Assembly (NCBI GenBank): GCA_041399205.1
Contig: JAWKTK010000017.1
Location: 62,001-126,000 of the forward strand
Reading direction: 5' to 3'
DNA: 64,000 nt
Source of the DNA: JAGQOZ01 sp041399205
GTDB taxonomy: Bacteria > Planctomycetota > Planctomycetia > Pirellulales > Pirellulaceae
Part shown: one piece after another, positions 1 to 9,763 of the stretch
How the letters are laid out: each line of letters begins with the position of its first letter
How positions within the stretch are numbered: the first letter of the stretch is position 1
Made by a program: the position numbers and the translations under genes
The notes under the pieces: model-generated
Seen by the model: the letters and a program-made list of their open reading frames with translations, nothing else
Databases searched by the model: none
What the model was told of the DNA's origin: nothing

Positions 1-52
1 GCGAATTGGAATCCGCTTTCCGGCCGGCGCTATCGTGTTCTTCGTGGTCCAT
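1..52 (-). CDS. possible 5' end of an unidentified gene (partial)
   Basis: On the minus strand an ATG at 52 opens a frame reading MDHEEHDSAGRKADSNS and running off the window start. It lies 120 bases beyond the stop of the small gene ending at 173, in the same direction as the ilv genes. A weak purine stretch (AAGG) sits upstream. The fragment is too short to assign, and it could be chance. No function is proposed. Confidence 0.2.
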   Translation of the reverse strand, partial: MDHEEHDSAGRKADSNS

Positions 53-172
53 CAATGCGGTAACCTTTGGAACATAGAGTCCGAATTTCTTCGGCAACCA
101 ACCAGTTTCAGATCGTTTCAGTGCCAATAGCGACTCGGTCGGTTTGCGTAGTCCACCAAGCCACCGCTGGGC

Positions 173-445
173 TTAAAGCTTCTTCAGCACCGAAAATTCG
201 TCCAACGTCACCGTGGTCAGTTCACCGTCCTGTTTCTGCAGGACGATGATGTCACTAAACACTTTATCGTCCGGATTGCGTTGGTGGTGCAGTCCATGCC
301 GCCGCCGTTGCATTCGCACGACTTTTCCTTTGGTCACCGTTTCCCAGGTGCGAAAGCCGACCTTCACCTCGTGCCGAAGTTCCACTTCATCTCCGGGTTG
401 CAGCGATTCATACGTCTTTAACGTAGCCAATTGATTGGCATCCAT
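173..445 (-). CDS. small conserved-looking hypothetical protein (90 aa)
   Basis: A 90-residue, basic, soluble protein with no signal peptide or membrane segment. The N-terminal half (SLQPGDEVELRHEV, then VTKGKVVRMQRRRHG) reads like a small beta-barrel with a charged loop, and the C-terminus (GELTTVTLDEFSVLKKL) is amphipathic. It starts only 26 bases after the ilvC stop on the same strand, so it is probably transcribed with ilvH and ilvC. I do not recognise the family. The operon position does not by itself show a role in amino-acid synthesis. Confidence 0.65.
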   Translation of the reverse strand: MDANQLATLKTYESLQPGDEVELRHEVKVGFRTWETVTKGKVVRMQRRRHGLHHQRNPDDKVFSDIIVLQKQDGELTTVTLDEFSVLKKL

Positions 446-471
446 GAGATTTCACTCCCGGCAAAAACGGA

Positions 472-1476
472 TTAAACTTCCTTGGAATCAATCCATGACA
501 TCAAGCGACGCAGCGTCAAACCGACTTCTTCCAACTGGTGATTTCGTTCCAAACGACGAGTAGCCTTGAACGAAGCCGCACCCGCGCGGTTTTCCAAGAT
601 CCAGTCTCGAGCGAATTCGCCCTTTTGAATCTCGTTCAAGATCTTCTTCATTTCGGCCTTGGTTTGGTCGGTGATGATCCTGGGGCCGCGAGTGTAATCG
701 CCGTATTCGGCCGTGTTGGAAACGCTGTATCGCATGTAGTTCAAGCCGCCTTGGTAGAACAAATCGACAATCAGCTTCAATTCATGCAGACATTCAAAGT
801 AGGCCATTTCCGGCTGATAACCGGCTTCCACCAGCGTTTCAAAACCAGCTTTGACCAACGCGCTGGCACCGCCACATAGGACGGCTTGTTCGCCAAAGAG
901 ATCGGTTTCGGTTTCTTCGGCAATGGTGGTTTCAATCACACCGGCTCGAGTTCCGCCGATCCCTTTGGCATAGGCGAGCCCGATTTTTCGAGTCGCATCC
1001 GTTGCACCTTCGCCCAACGCAATCAACGAAGGAACTCCTCCGCCTTTGACATATTCACTACGAACCAAATGCCCTGGACCTTTGGGTGCGACCAACAATG
1101 TGTCCACACCTTCCGGCGGTACAATCTGGCCAAAGTGCAAGTTGAAACCGTGCGAACACATCAGCACATTACCCGGCTTCAAGTTGTCTCGAATGCTATC
1201 TTTGTAAACATCTGCTTGAACTTCATCTGGCAGCAAAACGTTGATTACATCTGCTTGAGCGGCAGCTTCGGCCGCAGAAACGGGCTTGAAACCGTGGCTC
1301 ACGGCCAGATCATAGTTAGGCCCGCCGGGACGCTGCCCGACGATGACATTGCAGCCGCTGTCTTTCAGGTTTTGCGCTTGAGCATGGCCTTGAGAACCGT
1401 AGCCCAGAATGGCAATCGTCTTGTCTTTCAGAACGGACAAATCTGCGTCTTGATCGTAAAATACTTTAGCCGCCAT
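472..1476 (-). CDS. ilvC: ketol-acid reductoisomerase, class I
   Basis: Converts 2-acetolactate or 2-aceto-2-hydroxybutyrate to the dihydroxy acids in valine, leucine and isoleucine synthesis, using NADPH and Mg2+. The 334-residue length is typical of short (class I) enzymes. The N-terminal Rossmann fold shows GYGSQG at residues 25-30. The catalytic or metal-binding residues are all visible: H109, K132 in PKGPGH, D192 and E196 in DLFGE, and E228 and E232 in YFECLHE. The NADPH loop (GQRPGG) has the usual arginine. It follows ilvH with a 125-base gap on the same strand. Cytoplasmic. No defect seen. Confidence 0.98.
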   Translation of the reverse strand: MAAKVFYDQDADLSVLKDKTIAILGYGSQGHAQAQNLKDSGCNVIVGQRPGGPNYDLAVSHGFKPVSAAEAAAQADVINVLLPDEVQADVYKDSIRDNLKPGNVLMCSHGFNLHFGQIVPPEGVDTLLVAPKGPGHLVRSEYVKGGGVPSLIALGEGATDATRKIGLAYAKGIGGTRAGVIETTIAEETETDLFGEQAVLCGGASALVKAGFETLVEAGYQPEMAYFECLHELKLIVDLFYQGGLNYMRYSVSNTAEYGDYTRGPRIITDQTKAEMKKILNEIQKGEFARDWILENRAGAASFKATRRLERNHQLEEVGLTLRRLMSWIDSKEV

Positions 1477-1601
1477 ACCGACTTCCTTCGGATTATCAAA
1501 CGTGTCTATGAATGGTTAATGAACAATATAGAAGATGCCAGCTAGACGGTTAGTAATGCGAACAAGTCTGACTTCCGTATCCAGCTGCTCGCAGGTCGGC
1601 C

Positions 1602-2117
1602 TTAGCCAGAACTTTCTTCAGATGTATCGTCTGCGACCGGAGCGTTACGAACCATGGCTATTCGGCCGGTTCGGACCAATTCCGATATTCCAAACGGTCG
1701 CATTCGATCAATGAATGCTTCGATCTTGTTTTCGCGCCCCGAGATTTCAATCATCACTTCGTCCGGCCCAACATCCACAATGCGACCACGGAAGATATCG
1801 GTCAGTTCGCGAATTTCGGAACGAGTACCGCCGGGAGGCGCTTTTACCTTCAACAACATGAGGTCTCGTTCGACATAATCTTGCGAACTGACATCCATCA
1901 CTCGAACAACCGTGACTATCTTTTCCAACTGTTTGCGAATCTGCTCCAACACTCGATCATCCCCCACCACGACAAACGTCATGCGAGAAAGATGAGGGTC
2001 TTCAGTTTCACCAACTGCCAGCGAATCGATGTTGAAACCGCGAGACGCAAGCATGCCAGAAATGTGGGCTAACACGCCCGGAACGTTCTGGACAACGGCT
2101 GAAATAACGTGACGCAT
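1602..2117 (-). CDS. ilvH: acetolactate synthase small (regulatory) subunit
   Basis: The 171-residue regulatory subunit of acetohydroxyacid synthase, which activates the catalytic subunit and confers valine feedback. An ACT domain fills residues 1-75 (VQNVPGVLAHISGMLASRGF, then the MTFVVVGDD strand). The C-terminal ALS small-subunit domain follows, with FRGRIVDVGPDEVMIEISG. The start at 2117 (MRHVISAVVQN) matches the family. The catalytic subunit (ilvB/ilvI) is not adjacent: the next upstream gene is an unrelated DUF1080 protein. The valine-binding site therefore lies here while the large subunit must be encoded elsewhere. Confidence 0.96.
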   Translation of the reverse strand: MRHVISAVVQNVPGVLAHISGMLASRGFNIDSLAVGETEDPHLSRMTFVVVGDDRVLEQIRKQLEKIVTVVRVMDVSSQDYVERDLMLLKVKAPPGGTRSEIRELTDIFRGRIVDVGPDEVMIEISGRENKIEAFIDRMRPFGISELVRTGRIAMVRNAPVADDTSEESSG

Positions 2118-2357
2118 TGTAACGAAAGGCCTTTACTCAAATCAGGGCAAACGAGCATGATAGTCGGGGCGAAGAAAATGGACAAGGGCGAGCCCCCAGC
2201 GGCGGAATCGATCCCAACCACTCGCAAGACCACACGTCGGTCTGTTCGCATTCCTTGACCTGACAGTTTCCTTGACAATTTCAACGCTCCGGGCGAACGC
2301 GCAACACTCGAACCCGCTGTGAGTGCTGCGTGGAACGTGACACAACGCAAGTCAAAC

Positions 2358-3332
2358 TTACTTCTTCACTGCCCAAATATTACGGAAAACGACGGGATTT
2401 CCATGGTCTTGCAAGAACAATGCTTCCGGACCGGCCGCTTCTTCAAATCGACCGGGCGTACCATGAGCCAGCTCTTGGTCGTCGTGAATCACCACTCCAT
2501 TGTGGCGAACCGTGATTCGAGCGTTCTTGGTCTTCTTGCCATCTCCGTCATACTCGGCAGCCGTGAAATCAATGTCATACGTCTGCCAAGTCAGCGGCGG
2601 CAAGCACATGTTGACAATGGGGCGATTAATCGAATAAATCCCGCCACATTCATTGTCCGCACCTTCCAGCCCAAACGAATCTAACACTTGCACTTCGTAT
2701 CGACTGGTGACATACACACCACTGTTGCCTCGAGCTTGTCCGCGCGACTTCGGCTTAAATGGCGTGCGAAACTCAATGTGCATGTGGTGATCGCCAAATT
2801 TTTCTTTGGTCGAAGTACCGTTCGCGGCCAGAAGTTTTGCTTCGGTCAGCTTGCCATTTTCCCAGCCTTCGACCGAAGAACCGTCAAAAAGAACTACGGC
2901 TCCTGCGGGTGGTTTCGCTCCTAACGTCGGACTGGTTCGTTCCACTTTTTCCAATTTGCCTAATACTTCGTCGTCCGGCGTGACCACTTTCAGGACACCG
3001 TTTCCCGCTTTCAGCAGGAAATCACCCGCGTCAAACACGGCAACATCTCCCTTCATCTTGCCGGTCGCCCGATTAATTTCGTCGCCTCGTTCCCATCCCG
3101 CGCCGGGCAAGCCGCCCAAGAATCCGACCACTTCAAACTCACCGTCGCCCAGCGCAATGATTTGTGCGCCCCAACGATTCCCGTCTGCTTCCACGACACC
3201 TTCGTATTCGCCCTGAATGGCATAGTCCGCACCCGCTTCCTTGACGCTGGTGTAAGCAGGATTGCCATCATCGGCCAATAGTTGCAAACCAAGTAGCATG
3301 ACAACGGACAAAGTTAATGACACCAATTTCAT
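2358..3332 (-). CDS. secreted DUF1080 (3-keto-disaccharide hydrolase-type) protein
   Basis: A 324-residue exported protein. Residues 1-21 form a signal peptide (MKLVSLTLSVVMLLGLQLLA followed by DDG). Residues about 140-322 are a DUF1080 domain of concanavalin-like fold: GAVVLFDGSSVEGWENG at its start, HMHIEFRTPF, NSGVYVTSRYEVQVLDSFG and the C-terminal IVMCLPP-to-FRNIW region. DUF1080 proteins are abundant in planctomycetes and are linked to polysaccharide or glycoside breakdown, and some act on 3-keto-sugars. The substrate here is unknown. It is divergent from the PrsW-type gene and is not obviously in an operon with ilvH, which starts 240 bases away. Confidence 0.9.
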   Translation of the reverse strand: MKLVSLTLSVVMLLGLQLLADDGNPAYTSVKEAGADYAIQGEYEGVVEADGNRWGAQIIALGDGEFEVVGFLGGLPGAGWERGDEINRATGKMKGDVAVFDAGDFLLKAGNGVLKVVTPDDEVLGKLEKVERTSPTLGAKPPAGAVVLFDGSSVEGWENGKLTEAKLLAANGTSTKEKFGDHHMHIEFRTPFKPKSRGQARGNSGVYVTSRYEVQVLDSFGLEGADNECGGIYSINRPIVNMCLPPLTWQTYDIDFTAAEYDGDGKKTKNARITVRHNGVVIHDDQELAHGTPGRFEEAAGPEALFLQDHGNPVVFRNIWAVKK

Positions 3333-3530
3333 CGGCTCGTCACCTTTCTAAACAAAACAACTGAGTTATCCCAAGTGCAATCCGGTAATGTACCATATCT
3401 GAACGCGAATCGGTCCATCCACATGGCCAACTGCCCGTATATTATTGGCAATGGCAACGAATCGAAACGCGTTGGCAATCCGATGATTGAACCACTCGGT
3501 CTATTCGCACTGACAAGTTTAGGCAGTTCC

Positions 3531-4322
3531 ATGAATCAGCCATCTGACAATCCGTACGAACCGCCCAAGAAAGAGCACAATTCGCCTTCTCGCTTGTCTG
3601 ATTCAGTGTTCGACGAACCTCATCTGCAAAATCAATTTTTCCCGCCCGATCAGGCTGCGGAATGGGCTGCGGAGCGAGCCATTGCCAACGAACCGACCGT
3701 TCCTACTGACGCGATTGACCATTCCGTCTGGGACGAACCGGGGCTGGCCGTTTCCGTGCCCGAATCTGCGTTGACCTATGCCAAATGGTTGTCACAACAG
3801 GAAGCCGCCACGTCCGAACTGAAATCATTGCTAGTGACGTTTGCCATTGTGTTGGTATCGGGCGTGTGGGCCGTCATCGGTGCTTTGATGTTCCAGTCCA
3901 GCAGCGGAAGCTCGGGAAACTTACTGACCATTGTTGTGATCGCCCCGATTACGGAAGAAGTCATGAAAATTGCTCTGGCGACATGGGCTGTGGAAAAGCG
4001 TCCGTATTTGTTCAAGTCGTCGCTGCAGATTGTGCTGTGCGCGTTGGCAGGCGGGCTGTGCTTTGCCGCCATGGAAAATCTGATCTACTTGAACGTCTAT
4101 ATCCCCAATCCCACAGCCAATTTGATTACTTGGCGCTGGACCGTTTGTGTCGCGTTGCACACTAGTTGTTCTTTGATCGCGGGCTGGGGATTAGTCAAAG
4201 TCTGGCGACGCGCCACGCAATTCCGGCAACGGCCACAATTGATTGACGGGAGTCGCCAACTGGTGACGGCCGTGGTCATCCACTGCGCGTACAATTCGCT
4301 GGCTTGGATGTTCTATCGCTAA
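3531..4322 (+). CDS. PrsW-type intramembrane protease (CPBP/glutamic family)
   Basis: Membrane protein of about 263 residues. The frame is open from 3375, but I place the start at 3531 because MNQPSDNPYEPPKKE is the usual proline-rich opening of planctomycete membrane proteins and the upstream residues look random. A 95-residue hydrophilic N-terminal region precedes several membrane segments. The PrsW signature residues are present: EE at 142-143 with K146 (ITEEVMKIAL), E182-N183 (FAAMENLIY), H210, and H251 followed by N255. PrsW enzymes cleave membrane substrates such as anti-sigma factors. The target here is unknown. It converges on the RND pump gene. Confidence 0.85.
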   Translation: MNQPSDNPYEPPKKEHNSPSRLSDSVFDEPHLQNQFFPPDQAAEWAAERAIANEPTVPTDAIDHSVWDEPGLAVSVPESALTYAKWLSQQEAATSELKSLLVTFAIVLVSGVWAVIGALMFQSSSGSSGNLLTIVVIAPITEEVMKIALATWAVEKRPYLFKSSLQIVLCALAGGLCFAAMENLIYLNVYIPNPTANLITWRWTVCVALHTSCSLIAGWGLVKVWRRATQFRQRPQLIDGSRQLVTAVVIHCAYNSLAWMFYR

Positions 4323-4381
4323 ACTGCTTGAGGAACAACTTGTTGCCGAGTGGACGTTACGCGTTGCGTTGCGAGTCAATT

Positions 4382-7300
4382 TTACGACGAACCAAAACGA
4401 CGTCGCCGACGCCATATTCGCGCCGCCGCGGGATAGAAACGCAAGTTCGAAATGAAGCTTGCCCTTCCGTTCGCACCGGCATAAGTTGACGAGACATTAA
4501 CGTGCTTGAGTAGCACAAAGGCGGCTGGCACGTAATACAGAGCCAGCAGTGTCGCTCCGGCAACGCCGCCCGCAATCGCCACGGCCAGCGGCGGCCAAAA
4601 GCCACCTCCGCTGATCACCAACGGAGCAAATCCCACCATGGTTGTGATGGAGGTAGCGATCACATGTCGAGTTGCCTTCATGACAACCTCGGCCAGATCT
4701 TCCCTGCGTGTCTTGCCCTCTTGAACCGCTTCCCCCAGAGCTGCCAAAACCACAATCGAATCATTCACGGCCACCCCCATCAATCCCATGGTCCCAACGA
4801 TGGCCATAAACCCGAAAGGAAAGCCAAACAGCGCCAAGGCCCCTAGGCCTAGTCCTACGGACCACAGTGCGACCGAGCCAACAATCGCAGTGACGCGGAA
4901 CGACTGCATAGACAATACTAACGTGGCCACCATCAAGACCATCAAAACGCCAACGTTGGCCATTAGGTTTCCGACCGATTCATTTCGCTTGGCTGCTTCT
5001 CCGCCAAATTGGATTTCGTAATTGGATGGCCAATCAGGATACCGTTCTTTCCATTGGCTCTGGAAGTCGGCCAAGGCCACTGAAGGCAAGACGCCGGCCG
5101 TCAGATACGCTTTGACTTCATTCATTCTCCGCGAATTCAAGTGCGGAATCCCCGCAATTTCCGCATCCACCGTGAAGTTTCCAAGCGAACTTAATGGAAT
5201 GCCGCTGTACTGTGTCGATGGATCGCGTGCTGCCGAATCGCTGATCAAGTCAAATGACGCCAGCTTCCGAAAATCAGCTCGATCTACTTGTTCCCGACGA
5301 ATTCGCACTGGCAATTCTTCCGTACTTTCAATCAACGAACCACCGACGACACCTTCCAATGACGCATCCAATTGCCGCGCAACCTGAGTACGGTCCAGCC
5401 CTACCAAGCGGAGCTGCTGTTCGTCTGGTTGAAACGCCAGCTTAGCCAGAGGTTCCGAGAGTTCAGCGGATGAATGAATCACGTGGCGTGTGTCGGCCAA
5501 TACGGATCGAGCTTCTTCGCCCAGCTGCCTCAAACGTTGCAGGTCCGGTCCGAAGAAACGCACTTCGATCGGCGCGTCGAATGGAGGCCCTTGTTCCAAT
5601 TGCCGAACCAGAATTCTAGCTGTCGGGAATTGTTGGTCTAACTGCTGCTGCCAACGATGAATCAACGGCGCAATCTGTTCATTCGAATTCAATTGCACCA
5701 AGGCTTGCGCATACCGAGAAGTAGCTTCGCGCCGTCGAATGACATTGTAGTAAAATGACGGTGCGCTTTCACCCACAAACCAATGCACCGCTTGAATACG
5801 ATCATCCATCACCAGTAAATTTCCAATGGTCTTAGCCACTTCCGTTGTTCGCTCGATCGAAACCGTGGCGGGCAACTCCAATTCAATCTGCAATTGGTCT
5901 CGATCTGCCGGCGGAAAGAACTGTTCGGGCAATGTTGCTGCTCCCATGAATCCCAGCAGCGGCAAAACAACACCCAGAGCCATTCCCCAGCTGGGCCGAT
6001 GCAGCGTAACCTGCAAGGAACGACGATAAACATCTGCCAAGCGGGCACTGCTGACCCCTTGCTGCCACCAACGCGTCGGTTGAGTTGATTTTGTCTGCCC
6101 GTGCGTTAACGCAGTCAAGGCAGGAATCACTGTCATGGCCAACAGGTAGGAACTAACTACCGCCAGAATCACGCTTACCGCAATGGAACCAACAAACTCG
6201 CCCGCTGGGCCTGGCATCAGCGCAATCGGTCCGAATGCCAAGGCCGTTGTCAACGTAGAGCCGAATAACGGGATCACCAGATGACGCACGCCGTGTCCCA
6301 CTGCCGCCGTTGCCGATTCGCCCGATCGCAGACGCTGAGCTATTTCATCCACCATGACAATTGCATTATCAATCAACAAGCCTAGCGCGATAATTAACCC
6401 TGTCACTGACATTTGGTGAATCGGAATCCCCAGCAGCCGAATCCCGGTAATCACCATCAACGCTGATAATGGTAAGGACAACCCAACAATTAACGCGCTG
6501 CGCCAGCCCATCAGTAGCCCAATCACAAACACCACGGCCAGTCCGCCGAGGATCAAGTTGCCCAGCAGGCTGATCAAACGCGTCTGCACGTATTGATTCT
6601 GCTGAAAGATGGTGTCCAATTGGATCCCCGCAGGGACTTCTGCAGCAACGTCATCCAACGCTTGCTGGATATCCGCAGCCCAACGATCAATGCGATAATC
6701 GGGTCGGACAAATGCGCCAAGTGCCACACCATGTCGACCGTCAATCAGAGCCAAGTTCGTTTGTGGCGTGCGAACTCCCTTGGATACTGTGGCGATGTCC
6801 CCCAAGGTGACGAACTGAGATGCATCGCCAAAACGGATAGGCGTGGCTTGGATGCGTTGCAGCGAATCCAATTCGCCGCGAACCTCCAATAGCAAATCAC
6901 TGCGATCCGACCGCAATTGCCCCGCTGCCACTTTGGAATCGGTGGCGTTCAGTTGCGCGGCCACGTCAGCCATGCTCAGCTGCAGGGCGGCCAAGCGTTC
7001 CGGAGGAATGGTAATTGTAATTTCTTCTTGTGGATCGCCGTGAATGCGAACTTTCTCCGTGCCCGGAACTGCCTGCAAACGATCTCGTACTTCTTCCGAC
7101 AAGCGTCGCAGAATGGCGTAATTCGGTTCCCTGTCCGCCGTCCAGGATAGGGCAATAATCAGCGCGTAGGCGCGTACGTCCAATTCGTCAAAGATCGATT
7201 CTCTCGCTCCGGCTGGCAGCAACGGCTGAGCCTCGTTGATTTTGTCCCTAAGCTGTGCCCAAATCACATCTGTTTCGTAAATATCATCATGCAGTTCGAT

Positions 7301-7570
7301 GCTGATGGAAGACACTCCAGCTCGACTATTAGAACGCATCTCTTTGATTTCAGGGGCTTCCCGCAGCACTTCTTCCAGCTTTTCCGTCACCAACGATTCG
7401 ACTCGCTGTGCATCGGCACCAGGAAAGATCGTGTTGACCATAGCCGCACGCGGCGTCAATTCGGGGTCCTCCATCCGAGGCAAGACGGTGAACGACGTGA
7501 GTCCTGCCACCAGGATCAAACAGATCGTCAGCGCAAGCAGTCGGCGGTCTCGAAGAAAAAGCGTTGCCAT
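4382..7570 (-). CDS. RND efflux transporter, inner-membrane permease (AcrB/CusA superfamily)
   Basis: A 1062-residue proton-driven efflux pump of the hydrophobe/amphiphile exporter group. It has the duplicated layout of this family: an N-terminal membrane helix (LLALTICLILVAG), a first periplasmic porter loop, a membrane bundle with the GLLIDNAIVMVDE helix that carries the proton-relay aspartate, a second porter loop, and a second bundle (MGLMGVAVNDSIVVL). It lies 72 bases downstream of the adaptor gene and in the same unit as a TetR regulator. No outer-membrane TolC-type gene is nearby. Substrates cannot be read from sequence, though the family usually exports drugs, detergents or lipophilic metabolites. 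Confidence 0.95.
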   Translation of the reverse strand: MATLFLRDRRLLALTICLILVAGLTSFTVLPRMEDPELTPRAAMVNTIFPGADAQRVESLVTEKLEEVLREAPEIKEMRSNSRAGVSSISIELHDDIYETDVIWAQLRDKINEAQPLLPAGARESIFDELDVRAYALIIALSWTADREPNYAILRRLSEEVRDRLQAVPGTEKVRIHGDPQEEITITIPPERLAALQLSMADVAAQLNATDSKVAAGQLRSDRSDLLLEVRGELDSLQRIQATPIRFGDASQFVTLGDIATVSKGVRTPQTNLALIDGRHGVALGAFVRPDYRIDRWAADIQQALDDVAAEVPAGIQLDTIFQQNQYVQTRLISLLGNLILGGLAVVFVIGLLMGWRSALIVGLSLPLSALMVITGIRLLGIPIHQMSVTGLIIALGLLIDNAIVMVDEIAQRLRSGESATAAVGHGVRHLVIPLFGSTLTTALAFGPIALMPGPAGEFVGSIAVSVILAVVSSYLLAMTVIPALTALTHGQTKSTQPTRWWQQGVSSARLADVYRRSLQVTLHRPSWGMALGVVLPLLGFMGAATLPEQFFPPADRDQLQIELELPATVSIERTTEVAKTIGNLLVMDDRIQAVHWFVGESAPSFYYNVIRRREATSRYAQALVQLNSNEQIAPLIHRWQQQLDQQFPTARILVRQLEQGPPFDAPIEVRFFGPDLQRLRQLGEEARSVLADTRHVIHSSAELSEPLAKLAFQPDEQQLRLVGLDRTQVARQLDASLEGVVGGSLIESTEELPVRIRREQVDRADFRKLASFDLISDSAARDPSTQYSGIPLSSLGNFTVDAEIAGIPHLNSRRMNEVKAYLTAGVLPSVALADFQSQWKERYPDWPSNYEIQFGGEAAKRNESVGNLMANVGVLMVLMVATLVLSMQSFRVTAIVGSVALWSVGLGLGALALFGFPFGFMAIVGTMGLMGVAVNDSIVVLAALGEAVQEGKTRREDLAEVVMKATRHVIATSITTMVGFAPLVISGGGFWPPLAVAIAGGVAGATLLALYYVPAAFVLLKHVNVSSTYAGANGRASFISNLRFYPAAARIWRRRRRFGSS

Positions 7571-7642
7571 TGTCTCGTCTTCACTTTCGTCGCGTGGTTG
7601 TCAATTCAATACTAATCAGACTTGCAAACGGAGCTGAACGAA

Positions 7643-8931
7643 CTACGGTTGGTGATTGACGTGGGTCGTCACAATTTGACCTTCAGCCAGACGGTGCACA
7701 CCATCCGCAACCACCTGCTCTGCTTCTTCCAGCATTCCTCGTACGACAACCAGTTCTCCTTCCGTATGCAGCAGTTCGACATCGCGACGCTGAATAACCC
7801 ATTGTTGATCTACGGACTGCACTACAAACACGCTCCACAAACCAAGCCGTCCTTGCGTCAACGCCTGGATCGGTAACAAGAAACCATCTATAGGTACAGG
7901 CTGTTGAATTTCGGCTCGAACCACTTGTCCGGGCACGGCATGAATGCCATCTTCTTTCGGTAGCGAGAACACCACCATTTGCGTTCTTGTCTGCGAATCT
8001 AACTCTGGCAAGACAGCCTGGAATTCTCCTTGGAGCACCTGATTTTCTACTTGCAATGACACTCGTTGATTTTGACGAACGTGCGTTACGATTGACGGCG
8101 GAACACCGATCCAGGCTTCCAGCGAACCGCTTTCCACCAGCTGAAACAGTGCTGCGCCCGGAGCCACCACGGTACCTTCGTCCACGTCGCGAACTGCGAT
8201 ACAACCGTCAAAAGGTGCCGTTAATTGGCTGTCGTCCCGTTCGACTTGAACATCGTCCAACATCGCTGCCAGTTGTTCCAATCGAGCTTCCTGCGCCTTG
8301 ACCTGTTCGTGCCGCGTTCCCGCGTCTAGTTCGGCCAATTGCTGGCGGGCTTCCTCCAAGCGACTTTGCGCCGCCTTCCACTGGAACAAGCCCGTATCGT
8401 ATGCGGCTTGCGAAATCGAAAGCTTCGGCAATAACTCGGAATTGCGCTGATGGTCCAATTCGGCAATCTGAAGTCGAGACTCCAGTTCAGACACGGCGGC
8501 GCGTGATGCTTGAACCACTTCTGGACGAGGCCCGTTGCGGAGTTCCTCCAACCGAGCGGACTCGGCGCGGTAGTTTGCTTGTAACTCCTGGTGACGAGCA
8601 TCCACGCGACGCGTATCCAGTTCGGCCAAGATATCTCCTCGCTGCACCATCGTTCCTTCATCTACCAACACGCGGACCACTCGCCCTGTACGTTCAAACC
8701 CCAGTGAACTGTTCCGAGCCGCCTTGACGGTACCGCTGTAAGTCCGGCGAATGGGCAACGCCTTGATTCGCTTCGCCGTCACGATGCGAACCGCCAACGG
8801 AGCTCGGGGCGAATTCGCTCTATCGGCCGCCGAATCGGCCTGAGCGGCAGCTCGTCCGGCATAAAAAACATTCCTATCGACGACAGGGCCACAACTAATA
8901 GACCAATGGTCAATATTTGACGTAGTGTCAT
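7643..8931 (-). CDS. RND efflux periplasmic adaptor, N-terminus separated by a frameshift
   Basis: Membrane-fusion subunit linking the permease to an outer-membrane channel. The main frame (7643 to about 8870) has a lipoyl/HlyD domain (TYSGTVKA and GRVVRVLVDEG), a long alpha-helical hairpin (ELQANYRAESARLEELRNG through EARLEQLAAML) and beta-barrel domains. The N-terminal anchor MTLRQILTIGLLVVALSSIG lies in another frame starting at 8931. The frames join if the run of six A on the plus strand (8863-8868) had seven, giving IGMFFYAGRAAAQADS leading into PLAVRIVTAKRIK. The 17-base spacing after the TetR stop supports 8931 as the start. Likely a homopolymer error rather than gene loss. Confidence 0.9.
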
Positions 8932-8947
8932 TTTGCGAGCAAAAAAA

Positions 8948-9680
8948 CTAGTCGGCGTCCAGTTTGGCAAATTCATCCGAAAATACCCCGTGCTTGATCT
9001 TTTCTTCTACGGCGTGGTAATCGTGCTTGGTGCTTAGCGGTTTCCATTGAAAGCCGTCCAGCATATGTTGGATATTTAGGTGGACTGCTGTAAAAAGGTT
9101 TTGCAATCCCCAGTTCGCTAAGTGAATCAGTAGTTTTGATAATGGTGTGGGCACCATAGGTTAGGCTCCACAAGCCAAACACCAGGTCTTCCGGCGTCAT
9201 TTCTGCGGGCAAGCGAATATCGTTTCTGGCAATCGCGTCGCGCACAATGCCGGCCACAATTCCCATGCAGCGGCTTTCGCAAGAACGCATGGTATTACGG
9301 CGTTTTTCCGAAGCTTTTTCCCAAATTGATGGACCTCGAATGATCTGTTCGACCAAGAAATGCTCGGGGTAGCTCATCACAAACAACTCGGTCGCAATGC
9401 GAATCGCCACCATTCGTTCGCGAGGACGTCCTTGAAACGAAGCAGCTTGCTGAAACAATTGCAAACGCTTTTCCGTCGTCTGAATGGCCAACGCAATGAT
9501 GATCTCTTCTTTGCAGTCAAAATGGTTGTAAATCGTTCCCTTGGAATACTCTAATTGCTCGGCCACACGATCCATTCGCAAGCCATGATATCCTTCGCGC
9601 AACAAGATTGGACGAGAAACCTCCAGTATTCGGTTCTCGCGTTCTTGAATTTCTCGTTGCTTGCGGCTTAGCGTGTTCAT
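8948..9680 (-). CDS. TetR/AcrR-family transcriptional regulator (C-terminus frameshifted)
   Basis: DNA-binding repressor, about 244 residues after correction. I set the start at 9680 (MNTLSRKQREIQ) because the residues encoded further upstream are not TetR-like. The helix-turn-helix is MDRVAEQLEYSKGTIYNHF, with ligand-binding helices after it. The uncorrected frame runs to 8973 with a low-complexity basic tail. Removing one base from the five-A run at 9093-9097 restores PFTAVHLNIQHMLDGF and an acidic end at 8948. It is first in a unit with the RND adaptor and permease, so by analogy with AcrR it probably controls that pump, and an operator is expected between 9681 and 9763. Confidence 0.9.
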
Positions 9681-9763
9681 TTGGCCTATTATTGACCATT
9701 CGTCAATTTTTGCAAGACCCGCTTGAAGAAACGAGCGAAACTGCGGCCGAATGAAGCTGTCAG

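Noticed and set aside
886..1545. 219-residue plus-strand frame opposite ilvC
   Set aside because: Antisense shadow of a highly conserved gene; no domain or ribosome-binding site.
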